Assembly: GCA_964644375.1 (NCBI GenBank)
Contig: CAZXWJ010000037.1
Span: 1-25,632 of the forward strand
Source: CAYNYM01 sp964644375
GTDB lineage: Bacteria; Desulfobacterota; DSM-4660; Desulfatiglandales; HGW-15
Direction of reading: 5' to 3'
Length of the DNA stretch: 25,632 nucleotides
Part shown: positions 7,950-14,610 of the stretch, in pieces
How the letters are laid out: each line of letters opens with the position of its first letter
Numbering within the stretch: position 1 is the first letter of the stretch
The notes under the pieces: generated by a model
Seen by the model: only the letters and a program-made list of their open reading frames with translations
What the model was told of the DNA's origin: nothing
The model's database searches: none
Made by a program: the position numbers and the translations under genes

Positions 7950-8915
7950 TCAGGATCCTTTACTTTGCTCTCCTTCTATTTTCTCGATGACCGCAGCGGC
8001 CAATAGGGGGAACATGATTTCGTGATGGCCTACAAGTGAAAAACCCTCTCCACCTTCAAGCGTAGGCCGCTGCACCACATTGGTCATGGGGCGGTACTGT
8101 CGAATGAAATCCATGTTGACCGTGGTAAACCTTTTGACCGCCTTACCGAGATTCCTGACCAGAGAAAGAGCCTTTAAAAAGACCTCGGGCAGGATGACGG
8201 CAGAACCCAGGTTAATGAAAACACCGCCTTCAAGCGTCGAGACCATGGAGGCGAAAAGACGAAAATCAAGATGGGACGTCTTTCCGATGGCCGCACCGTC
8301 CACACTCGGGTGAAAGTGGATGATATCCGTCCCGATGGCCACATGGACCGTCAGGGGAATGTCCCGTTCATAGGCCCTGGCCAGAAGACTGTAGCGGTTG
8401 TAGGGGAAGCCCTCTTTGACAATCATCGACCCCACGGCCCGGCCGAGGCCGTACCCCTTATCGGCGCCTTCGGCAATCGCTGTGTTGATCATCCTTCCGG
8501 TTTCCTCGGCCATGCCGAACATCCCCTTGCCCAGATGGGCGGCGACGTCTTCCGATGTGTGTCCGACCATGGCCAGTTCCGTATCGTGGATGATCCCTGC
8601 CCCGTTCATGGCCAAACCCGTGAGGATTCCCCTGTCCATGAGATCCAGAATGACAGGGTTCAGACCGACTTTGATGGCATGAGCGCCCATGGCCAGGAAG
8701 ATCGTTTTTTTCGATTCAAAGGCCCGGACCATATGGTCGACAATTTTTGTGAAATCATCGCCTGCGAGGATCCGGGGGAGTGAAGACAGGAACTGTCCGA
8801 AGCCTGCTCCGGGCTTCCAGGGATGACCGAAGTCATCGATCTTGACCTTGCTCGTCCTGTCTTTCAACGAATAACCGGTAACCCCGTCCAGGGCGATAGG
8901 TTTTAAATCAGGCAA
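7950..8915 (-). CDS. Conserved protein of unknown function, deoxyhypusine synthase-like pattern
   Basis: A protein of about 321 residues that begins LPDLKPIALDGVTGYSLKDRTSKV and has a well-ordered alpha/beta pattern: FLAMGAHAIKVGLNPVILDLMDRGI, LAMNGAGIIHDTELAMVGHTSEDVAAHL, HVAIGTDIIHFHP, GGVFINLGSAVILPEVFLKAL. The alternation of glycine-rich loops and hydrophobic strands suggests a nucleotide-binding Rossmann-type fold. Deoxyhypusine synthase-like proteins came to mind, but the DHS catalytic lysine motif is not evident, so I leave it unnamed. I use TTG 8915 (GAGG eight bases upstream) because the longer frame from 9002 would overlap gmhA by 71 bases with nonsense-looking sequence. It sits between gmhA and fmdB on the same transcript. 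Confidence 0.8.
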   Translation of the reverse strand: MPDLKPIALDGVTGYSLKDRTSKVKIDDFGHPWKPGAGFGQFLSSLPRILAGDDFTKIVDHMVRAFESKKTIFLAMGAHAIKVGLNPVILDLMDRGILTGLAMNGAGIIHDTELAMVGHTSEDVAAHLGKGMFGMAEETGRMINTAIAEGADKGYGLGRAVGSMIVKEGFPYNRYSLLARAYERDIPLTVHVAIGTDIIHFHPSVDGAAIGKTSHLDFRLFASMVSTLEGGVFINLGSAVILPEVFLKALSLVRNLGKAVKRFTTVNMDFIRQYRPMTNVVQRPTLEGGEGFSLVGHHEIMFPLLAAAVIEKIEGEQSKGS

Positions 8916-8931
8916 AGTGTTTAACCTCGTT

Positions 8932-9522
8932 TTAAGTATCGCTTCCCACATTCTTCTGAAACAGGATGTAGTCGACCAGTTGGCAGAGGATGTGGCCCGC
9001 AAAAATGTGGGTCTCCTGAATTCTCGGCGTGACCTTGCTTTTTACCGTCAGGGCAAGATTGACCAGGCCCTCAAGTTTCCCGCCGGTGTCCCCCGTTAAT
9101 CCCGCTGTGTAGATGCCTCGTTTCCTGGCGGTCTTAACGGCCGCAACCACGTTGGGAGAATTACCGCTGGTGCTCAAGGCCAGGAGCATATCCCCTTCTG
9201 CACCGAACGCCTTGATCTGTTTGGAAAAGATTTCGTCAAAGGAATAATCGTTTCCGATGCTGGTAATGATGGAGGTGTCCGTGGTCAGGGCGATGGCCGG
9301 AAGGGGAGGGCGTTCAAGCATAAAACGGTTGACAAATTCAGCGGCAATGTGCTGGGCGTCGGCCGCGCTTCCCCCGTTGCCGCATATCATAAGCTTACGG
9401 TCGGCCGTAAACGTGCTGACAATTTTCTCTGCAAGGAGAATCAGGTTGGCTGTATTTTTTTTTACGAAGGCCTCTTTTCGCTTCACGCTGTCGCGAAGGG
9501 CCTTTTCAATTAGCTTTTCCAT
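8932..9522 (-). CDS. gmhA: Phosphoheptose isomerase (SIS domain)
   Basis: A 196-residue SIS-domain protein matching GmhA (usually about 190-195 residues), which converts sedoheptulose 7-phosphate to D-glycero-manno-heptose 7-phosphate at the start of the ADP-heptose pathway for lipopolysaccharide core. Visible are the sugar-phosphate site CGNGGSAADAQHIAAEFVNRF (residues about 48-67), LALSTSGNSPNV (about 114-125) and the C-terminal IQETHIFAGHILCQLVDYI with the Glu and His that bind zinc in the family. It is the first gene of the minus-strand run and has a promoter about 100 bases upstream. DiaA-type SIS proteins are related, but length and motifs favour GmhA. Confidence 0.9.
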   Translation of the reverse strand: MEKLIEKALRDSVKRKEAFVKKNTANLILLAEKIVSTFTADRKLMICGNGGSAADAQHIAAEFVNRFMLERPPLPAIALTTDTSIITSIGNDYSFDEIFSKQIKAFGAEGDMLLALSTSGNSPNVVAAVKTARKRGIYTAGLTGDTGGKLEGLVNLALTVKSKVTPRIQETHIFAGHILCQLVDYILFQKNVGSDT

Positions 9523-9623
9523 TGCGATCTCGTCCCTTCTGAATCTCCGGGGGCCTTTTGCTTCGGGTCGATCCGGTCGGATTCGAAAGGGCAGTGAATG
9601 TGGATAACTTATAAATTACATTA

Positions 9624-9652
9624 AAAATATGGTTTCCCGGCCGGATTGTCAA
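9624..9652 (-). promoter_or_regulatory. Sigma-70-type promoter upstream of gmhA
   Basis: Read on the minus strand: a perfect TTGACA (9652-9647), a 17-base spacer, then TATTTT (9629-9624). Transcription would start near 9616, giving a leader of about 95 bases before gmhA. It is the best promoter-like match I see in the window and plausibly drives gmhA, the unknown gene, fmdB, ispF and perhaps cysS. Confidence 0.7.
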
Positions 9653-9659
9653 CTTGGAT

Positions 9660-9925
9660 GAAGACCCCCACCGGCCACCGCCAAATTCGTATACCATCAC
9701 TGAAATTAAAACATTTGGGGGAATCCCCGGTCACCAGCAAGGTATTAGATGTCCGCAAGTTGAGCATGCAAACTCCCGTTCAAAGACGGACGCGCCGAGG
9801 GGTGACGACTAAATGCAATCCTGCGATGCGCGGGGCAGATGATGCCTCAATGGTGGTTCGGAGGTTCAGGAGACCGGGAGGCGCCTGAGTGCCCGATGCA
9901 TTGCGGAATGCCGTAAAAGGAAGAT
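9660..9925. other. Gene-free spacer between selA and gmhA
   Basis: About 270 bases with no credible gene on either strand (an 80-codon open stretch on the plus strand lacks a ribosome site and reads as Arg-rich noise). It contains a GGGG-GAAT-CCCC mini-hairpin near 9716 and another GC-rich block at 9790-9890. I see no tRNA-Sec, riboswitch or att-like structure in it. Confidence 0.5.
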
Positions 9926-9941
9926 GACGAAAAGTTTCGTC
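9926..9941 (-). terminator. Possible selA terminator
   Basis: A perfect GACGAAA / TTTCGTC inverted repeat (9926-9932 and 9935-9941) starts at the base after the selA stop. On the minus strand it is followed by ATCTTCCTTTT, a weak T-rich tract. The central gap is only two bases, so the real loop would open a few pairs. Confidence 0.4.
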
Positions 9942-11357
9942 TCAACGTGTGGCAAGCGTTCCAACGGCCCGGGCCACCGTTTTTAATTCTTCGTCCTGAA
10001 TGGTTCTCAGGTCCATCAGGACCTGGTCCTTTTCGACCCGGACAATAATCGGCGGATCAAAGGCGCGGAACCATTCTTCCATCTCGTGTGCCGATAGGGC
10101 ACCGGGCGTGATGCGCAGGAGGCGGCTCGGCAAAACGAAAAGCGGCAGTGCGCCTCCCCCGACCTTGGAATCGCCGTCTGTCAAGTCGATGTCGAAATTA
10201 CGGGTATCTATTTTCCCGATCATTCTAATGAGGCGCCCGGCCTTCCTCTTCATGCTTGTAACGTCCCTGCAGATCATGTTCAGGGTTGGAATTTCATCCA
10301 GGGCGGTCCTCTCGTCTCTATAAATATTCAAGGTCTCTTCAAGGGCCATGAGGGTCAGCTTGTCAATCCGCATGGCCCTTGTGAGAGGATTCTTTTTTAT
10401 GGCCTCAACAATGCTTTTTTTTCCCAGAATGATGCCGGCCTGGGGGCCTCCCAGCAGTTTGTCGCCGCTGAAGGTCAGCAGGTCCACGCCTTTGGCCAGC
10501 ACCTCCTGGACCGTCGGTTCCCTGGAAAGCCCGTATTTGGAAAAATCTACCAGACAGCCGCTCCCCAGATCTTCCATGACGGGGATTCCATGCCTGTTTC
10601 CGAGTTCGACCAGTTCGGAAGTCCCGGCTTCCTCCGTGAATCCCACGATTTGAAAATTGCTCTGATGTACCTTCAGAAGAAGGGCCGTGTCGGGTCCGAT
10701 CACTTCCTCGTAGTCCCGAAGGTGGGTCTTGTTCGTCGTGCCCACTTCCACCATTCGGGCGCCGCTCTTTTGCATGACATCAGGCACCCTGAATGAGCCG
10801 CCGATCTCCACCAGTTGTCCGCGGGAGACCACCACCTCTCGGCCCTTTGCCAGGGTCTCGATGGCAATCAGTACCGCGGCGGCATTGTTGTTGACCACCA
10901 TGACCCCTTCGGCTGAGGTCAGTTCCTCCAGGATATCCTCCACATGACTGTATCGGCTGCCCCTTCGGCCTTGATCTAAATCGTATTCGAGATTGCTGTA
11001 GGCACCGGCAATGGCCTTGAATCTCTTGATAACCCTTTCCGCCAGAAGCGACCGGCCCAGGTTGGTGTGGACGATGACGCCCGTGGCATTGATGACTGTT
11101 TTCAGACTCGGGCGGGCCATGATCTCCAGCCTGTCCTTGATTTGTCCTGCGACCCGTACGAGGGCCAGGTCGGCAGGGGCTTCATAGACCGTACCTTTCA
11201 GGATTTCTTTGCGGATGTGCTCGAGGACCTGGTGGATGGCCTTGAGGACGAGGCTCCGTGGGAACTGGTCCAAAGTCGTCTCAAGCTCGGGGCTGTTCAT
11301 CAACCGGTCGACGGAAGGGATGAGTTTAAAAAGGTCTTGTCTGGCCTTTGATGTCAC
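9942..11357 (-). CDS. selA: L-seryl-tRNA(Sec) selenium transferase
   Basis: A 471-residue PLP enzyme (E. coli SelA is about 463) that converts seryl-tRNA(Sec) to selenocysteinyl-tRNA(Sec) using selenophosphate. Diagnostic blocks: VINATGVIVHTNLGRS (about 88-103), YDLDQGRRGSRYSHVE (about 125-140), the FSGDKLLGGPQAGII loop with PLP lysine 300, and a RVEKDQVLMDLRTI C-terminus. The start is GTG 11357, preceded by AAGGAGG with good spacing. Upstream a weak TTGCAA/TATTCG pair could be its promoter, divergent from that of tRNA-His. Its presence implies that the organism makes selenoproteins, common in sulfate reducers; selB, selC and selD are not in this window. Confidence 0.96.
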   Translation of the reverse strand: MTSKARQDLFKLIPSVDRLMNSPELETTLDQFPRSLVLKAIHQVLEHIRKEILKGTVYEAPADLALVRVAGQIKDRLEIMARPSLKTVINATGVIVHTNLGRSLLAERVIKRFKAIAGAYSNLEYDLDQGRRGSRYSHVEDILEELTSAEGVMVVNNNAAAVLIAIETLAKGREVVVSRGQLVEIGGSFRVPDVMQKSGARMVEVGTTNKTHLRDYEEVIGPDTALLLKVHQSNFQIVGFTEEAGTSELVELGNRHGIPVMEDLGSGCLVDFSKYGLSREPTVQEVLAKGVDLLTFSGDKLLGGPQAGIILGKKSIVEAIKKNPLTRAMRIDKLTLMALEETLNIYRDERTALDEIPTLNMICRDVTSMKRKAGRLIRMIGKIDTRNFDIDLTDGDSKVGGGALPLFVLPSRLLRITPGALSAHEMEEWFRAFDPPIIVRVEKDQVLMDLRTIQDEELKTVARAVGTLATR

Positions 11358-11415
11358 GTTTGATCCTCCTTGGGGCTTTTTCCCCTCAGGGCCGAATAAA
11401 AAAGAAAACTTTTTG

Positions 11416-11443
11416 TTGCAAAAAACAAAAATTGTGATAAATA
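11416..11443 (+). promoter_or_regulatory. Probable promoter of tRNA-His
   Basis: TTGCAA (11416-11421), 16 bases, TAAATA (11438-11443); an overlapping TATGAT at 11442-11447 is a further -10 candidate. Start of transcription would be near 11450, just before the tRNA. Confidence 0.5.
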
Positions 11444-11457
11444 TGATGTCTGTTCAT

Positions 11458-11534
11458 GGTGGGTGTAGCTCAACTGGTGGAGCACTGGGTTGTGGCCTCA
11501 GAGGTCGTGGGTTCAAGTCCCATCACTCACCCCA
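11458..11534 (+). tRNA. tRNA-His (anticodon GTG)
   Basis: A complete cloverleaf with acceptor GTGGGTG / CACTCAC, anticodon arm CTGGG-TTGTGGC-CTCAG with anticodon GTG, a T arm containing GTTCAAGTC, and an encoded CCA (11532-11534). The extra G at position -1 (11458) facing C73 (11531) is the identity mark of tRNA-His and confirms the assignment. Confidence 0.97.
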
Positions 11535-11550
11535 TTTAAGAAACCGAAAT

Positions 11551-11578
11551 AAGGGGGCTTTCAACGCTCCCTTTTTTT
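11551..11578 (+). terminator. Intrinsic terminator of tRNA-His
   Basis: An 8-bp stem (AAGGGGGC 11551-11558 with GCTCCCTT 11566-11573, one G-U pair) and loop TTTCAAC are followed by a run of T residues to 11578. Confidence 0.85.
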
Positions 11579-11809
11579 GTTTGCTTTCAATGGAATATCC
11601 GGCGGTTTACTGCAGGGAAATGATCGGCCTCGGCACAATTCCGCTCCAGATGCCGCATCCCTCGGTGGGACTGAAGGAAGCTTTATCCGATAATCCAACC
11701 TTTTACCACCTGCCCGGCGTCTTCGTCAACACTCCTGGGCGACTTATTGTGGAAGGGAAACGTAAAAGCATCGATTTTGGTAGGCGCTCTTCGGCCTTTG
11801 AGTTTTCAC

Positions 11810-11837
11810 TTGACTTTTTGGGGGAAATTGTTACATT
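11810..11837 (+). promoter_or_regulatory. Probable promoter of tRNA-Gln
   Basis: TTGACT (11810-11815), 16 bases, TACATT (11832-11837), placed so that transcription would begin about 7 bases before the tRNA. The rest of the 11580-11809 interval shows no gene; the long open frame there also runs through two tRNAs and is not coding. Confidence 0.6.
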
Positions 11838-11850
11838 CCAAAAATTGCAC

Positions 11851-11924
11851 TGGGGGATCGTTCAACGGCAGGACGACGGGTTCTGGCCCCGTTAACCAAG
11901 GTTCGAATCCTTGTCCCCCAGCCA
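11851..11924 (+). tRNA. tRNA-Gln (anticodon CTG)
   Basis: The acceptor TGGGGGA pairs with TCCCCCA, the anticodon arm is ACGGG-TTCTGGC-CCCGT with anticodon CTG, the T arm contains GGTTCGAATCC, the discriminator is G and CCA is encoded. A T run (11925-11931) directly follows. All arms close well. Confidence 0.96.
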
Positions 11925-12001
11925 TTTTTTTATTAGGGCCCTGCCAATGCATCAAGAGGCGGCGGCCGCATCACATATAATTGTACGACGGCTTTATCAG
12001 T

Positions 12002-12077
12002 GGTCCCATCGTCTAGCGGTCTAGGATATCGGCCTCTCACGCCGAAGACACGGGTTCGATCCCCGTTGGGACTACCA
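12002..12077 (+). tRNA. tRNA-Glu (anticodon CTC)
   Basis: The acceptor GGTCCCA pairs with TGGGACT (one G-U), the anticodon arm is TCGGC-CTCTCAC-GCCGA with anticodon CTC, the T arm contains GGTTCGATCCC, and CCA is encoded at 12075-12077. A TATAAT at 11976-11981 is the probable -10 box; its -35 region is poor. The 3' 29 bases recur in degenerate form at 13192-13220. Confidence 0.95.
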
Positions 12078-12086
12078 AGAAATAAC

Positions 12087-12121
12087 AGGAGGTTAGCCAT
12101 TATCGGCTGCCTCCTTTTTTT
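12087..12121 (+). terminator. Intrinsic terminator of tRNA-Glu
   Basis: AGGAGG-TT-AGCC pairs with GGCT-G-CCTCCT around the loop ATTATC, followed by seven or more T residues (12115-12121). A strong rho-independent terminator that closes the tRNA-Glu transcript. Confidence 0.88.
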
Positions 12122-12309
12122 GTGTGCCCGTTCTTTTTCCAGGCCTTTGACCGTCGAGCGCAGGCCTGCCTTGAGGCGGTATATGTAACGGTCTCTCATT
12201 TATCTGACTGGGATTGCACCGGTTCTAACGAAATACAAAACCCTGAACAGCGTTATGGGTTAATTGCTTTTCAACACCTGATGGATCTACTGCAAATTGA
12301 TATGTTTTT

Positions 12310-12342
12310 AAAAACAAGATGTGCCCCGGGCCCTCTGGACAC
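12310..12342 (-). terminator. Possible terminator of the lipoprotein gene
   Basis: On the minus strand, just after the stop at 12349, GTGTCC (12342-12337) can pair with GGGCAC (12326-12321), followed after a few bases by TTTTT (12314-12310). Short stem and delayed T run, so weak. Confidence 0.3.
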
Positions 12343-12348
12343 GGATAT

Positions 12349-12894
12349 TTACTGCAGGGGCAAGTCATTTACATAGACCTCCTTCTCATCCCACTCGACG
12401 AACCGCCTGTAGAACAGCCCGTCAAGCTGGTGTCCTGGAATAGGAACGCTTTCAAACGTTTTCCAGCCTGCCGGCAGTCGAACCCTCAGAACGGCGTGAT
12501 CAGTCGGCCAAGCGGTTGCTACCCCTGCCATCCTCACAGGATAAGGGCAACCTAGCCTTTTGATGACTCCCCACTCAAAAGCAGCAAAATCCTCACAGTC
12601 GCCCCGAAAGCCGTTTAAGATAAATTCGTCAGGCGTCTGCCAGTGATCGCCCTTTTCTGAAACGTATTTGGAGAGGTACACGCAATCTTTGATGATCTGT
12701 CGAATGATCACCTCTGACCAGCCCTGTTTTTGGATCCGTTCCTGCCAGTCCTTGATTAGATGAATGTATTCTTTTTGCTTTTGGGCGGGTTGGATGAAGG
12801 CTGAACAGCCTCCGAGGATAAAAAGTGAGAGGACCATCACCCGCTTGAGTTGGCCTATTGGAAAGCCTGTGAGGAGACCTTTAAAGAATGTCAT
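12349..12894 (-). CDS. Lipoprotein with transglutaminase-like cysteine peptidase domain
   Basis: A protein of about 181 residues with a lipoprotein signal (MVLSLFILGGC, lipobox Cys30), so it is probably anchored to a membrane facing the periplasm. The mature part carries a papain-like/transglutaminase-like triad pattern: Cys in FRGDCEDFAAF (about residue 100) and His in TAWPTDHAVLRV (about 133), with the following segment supplying an acidic partner. Such bacterial transglutaminase-like cysteine proteins are mostly of unknown substrate. I use ATG 12894 (GAAGG six bases upstream) rather than GTG 12909. It stands alone, between the tRNA cluster and the decayed zone. Confidence 0.8.
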   Translation of the reverse strand: MTFFKGLLTGFPIGQLKRVMVLSLFILGGCSAFIQPAQKQKEYIHLIKDWQERIQKQGWSEVIIRQIIKDCVYLSKYVSEKGDHWQTPDEFILNGFRGDCEDFAAFEWGVIKRLGCPYPVRMAGVATAWPTDHAVLRVRLPAGWKTFESVPIPGHQLDGLFYRRFVEWDEKEVYVNDLPLQ

Positions 12895-13165
12895 GGCGCC
12901 TTCTTTCACCCGACCACTGAAGTCTCTTCGCCTTCAGGTCGTAGCATCGCCCATTCCGCTCAACCCGGTCCTGTCATGTGACCCGGCATTTAAGCGGGGC
13001 ATGATAGTTTTTCCAAAATTTGTTTCCTGGTGTCGCGTCTCGGTCAGTGTCCCCACGCATTTTACAATTGGTTCACGGCGTCTCCGAATTCAAGGTCTTC
13101 CTCGTTTCATTTATTTATTGTGGCACGAAATTTTGATCAAGGGGTCAATTGTCTGACGTTCCGGG

Positions 13166-13192
13166 TTTTTCCGCCCACCCAGGCGGAAAACC
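13166..13192. repeat. Hairpin directly before the tRNA-Glu-like remnant
   Basis: GGTTTTTCCGCC and GGCGGAAAACC form an 11-bp stem with one bulged T around the loop CACCCA. No T tract follows on either strand. It ends where the tRNA-Glu-like 29-mer begins. Confidence 0.55.
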
Positions 13193-13220
13193 ACGTGTTT
13201 GATTCCCGTTGGGACTGCCG
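13192..13220 (+). repeat. Degenerate copy of the tRNA-Glu 3' end (att-like)
   Basis: These 29 bases match the last 29 bases of tRNA-Glu (12049-12077) at 24 positions with no gaps, including an exact CCCGTTGGGACT core. The rest of a tRNA is missing and the T stem is damaged, so this is not a functional tRNA. Direct repeats of a tRNA 3' end are the classic footprint of integrase-mediated insertion, so this may be an old attachment site; the 1.1 kb between the copies now holds only the lipoprotein gene. Confidence 0.6.
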
Positions 13221-13310
13221 GATCGTGATAAGGGGACTGCTGATTTAAGTTGACCCGTTTTTCTATGAAAACAAAAGAATCAACCTCAATCGCCGGAACC
13301 AGGTTGAGGC

Positions 13311-13584
13311 CTATGTTCGAGAGGAATTCCTGAGGCCCGAAAGACCCACCAGCCCCGAGCCCAAGAGTAGAATTGGAGCGGGTATCGGCACCTGTGGCGC
13401 AGATCTTCCTGTTCGCACCGCCCATGTATAAGTCACGTCAGGAAGAACCCTGTCGGGGTATTCGGGGCCGGTGGGGTAAAGACAATGTCCCTCATTCATT
13501 CATGACAAAAAGTGCAGCATTCGCCGCTCCCGTTATTCCAACCAGAAGCACCCCTGCAATAAAAAGAACGAAAGACCGTTTCAT
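13311..13584 (-). pseudogene. Frameshifted and shortened PEP-CTERM exported protein
   Basis: On the minus strand, ATG 13584 opens a clear signal peptide, MKRSFVLFIAGVLLVGITG followed by AANA, that stops after 30 codons (13492). In a second frame the sequence continues (MNEGHCLYPTGPEYPDRV...) and ends at 13311 with a PEP-CTERM-like sorting tail: VPIPAPILLLGSGLVGLSGL plus RNSSRT. The break lies in a tandem AATG duplication (ATGAATGAATGAGGG); removing one AATG joins the two frames into one protein of about 89 residues. Even then the middle is far shorter than usual for PEP-CTERM proteins, so an internal deletion is also likely. Such proteins are sorted by exosortase to the cell surface and usually linked to extracellular polymer. 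Confidence 0.7.
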
Positions 13585-14019
13585 CGTTAGTCTCTCATTT
13601 TCCGGATACCAGTGAGCAGTCAAATAAATCTGTCGTTGATTTTATTCGTTAAGTGGATTTTTTTTGTTGTACTTTGAAGGTGAGGAAATGACATGTCATA
13701 TTGTAATTCCCGGCGGACCGGGGATCGTTGCCGTTTAGAAGTTCTATCATAAAGAACTCCTATGCTTTGAGGTTTGCAAATGGAAAACGCCGCATACCCA
13801 AATACATTAAAAAGCAAACTTCATGCCCATTTTAATTTCACGGTTACGAATTTTTTCCAAATGAAATTAGCAGGTTAATTTGCTATGTAATGCTCGGATA
13901 AATTTGAATGTAAAATTTTTCCATAATTATGTGCAAATTTTTTCAACTTTGTGGAATTTGGTTACATGTTTCTGTTCGTTATGCTTGATCATGGATGTTT
14001 CCATGAATGGGAGTTTTTC
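13585..14019. other. AT-rich gene-free stretch
   Basis: No credible gene. Visible small structures are a TGACATGTCA palindrome (13689-13698) and an AGTTCT/AGAACT hairpin (13740-13758). The sequence becomes strongly AT-rich after 13800, in contrast to the core genes to the left. Confidence 0.45.
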
Positions 14020-14160
14020 ATGCCTATTAGGGCCCGTAAAGACCTGCCGGTCATGAGTGCGACAAGTCCGGTGCGATTAGTTTTTTACTTTTTGTTTTGG
14101 CCTTGTATAATTTTATTCATTCTGTTATTTAATGTTTTGTTTAATATCGTTATAAATTAA
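14020..14160 (+). CDS. Possible small single-span membrane protein
   Basis: An ATG with GGGAG six bases upstream opens 46 codons: MPIRARKDLPVMSATSPVRL, then a strongly hydrophobic stretch (VFYFLFWPCIILFILLFNVLF). A basic N-terminus followed by one helix would give a small inner-membrane protein. The surroundings are AT-rich, where hydrophobic frames occur by chance, so this is uncertain. No family recognised. Confidence 0.35.
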   Translation: MPIRARKDLPVMSATSPVRLVFYFLFWPCIILFILLFNVLFNIVIN

Positions 14161-14446
14161 ATTCTTTTAAAGGAAGATTATCGCCTGCAAGGTCGACAAC
14201 AGTTACGAAAGGATCGAAGCGACATTGAAGTCGTTTTCACGCTCACGCACACGATCGAAACGGAAACAAGGCGCAGATACGCCGGCCTTCTCGCGCTGAC
14301 TAAGGATTATCTGCTGGTTCAAATTCGCAAACGCCCATCGGAAATGGCCGCTGATGGATGGCGGTGAAGGCAGGTTTCGGGAATGCTCTTGGATGGAATC
14401 CGGGTATTGCTTCAAAAAAAACGAACACTCTCAAACTTATATTTCT
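14161..14446. other. Gene-free stretch with a GC-richer relic
   Basis: No intact gene. Bases about 14175-14390 are much richer in GC than both flanks and keep two partly overlapping open plus-strand frames without usable starts (one reads ACKVDNSYERIEATLKSF, another IEVVFTLTHTIETETRRRY). It looks like the remains of a gene of foreign origin, perhaps a mobile-element gene, but I cannot identify it. Confidence 0.4.
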
Positions 14447-14548
14447 ATCAAGCCGCACTCGTGTAAGTATGGGCGCGGTTTTTTGTTTTTTGGGGAATCT
14501 TAAAGGCGCTTTTGACGGAATATTCCCCGGTTTATCCAGACTGTATAA
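14447..14548 (+). repeat. Shared upstream element, copy A (before the DUF262 gene)
   Basis: About 100 bases that align with 19709-19808. The first 32 bases (ATCAAGC ... GGGCGCGG) match at 24 of 32 positions; a T-rich run, then GGAATA-like words and TTTAT-CAG-N-CTGTATAA follow in the same order in both. The palindrome here, TTATCCAG-A-CTGTATAA (14532-14548), has one mismatch. A TATAAT at 14544-14549 inside it could be a -10 box. The element ends about 60 bases before the DUF262 gene. Confidence 0.65.
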
Positions 14549-14610
14549 TCCCTGTTCAGCTTGAGCAATAAATCGATATCATAACGAGATTTGAAAAGGA
14601 TAATCAGAAT

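Noticed and set aside
9646..9888. An 80-codon plus-strand frame in the selA-gmhA spacer, and a possible tRNA-Sec
   Set aside because: The frame is Arg-rich with no start signal; no long-arm tRNA with a TCA anticodon can be folded here.
11209..11895. A 228-codon open frame on the plus strand
   Set aside because: It runs antisense through the start of selA and straight through tRNA-His and into tRNA-Gln; it has no ribosome site and reads as noise.
13119..13136. Sigma-54-like promoter (TGGCACG then TTTGA)
   Set aside because: The -12 element lacks the GC dinucleotide and no plus-strand gene follows.
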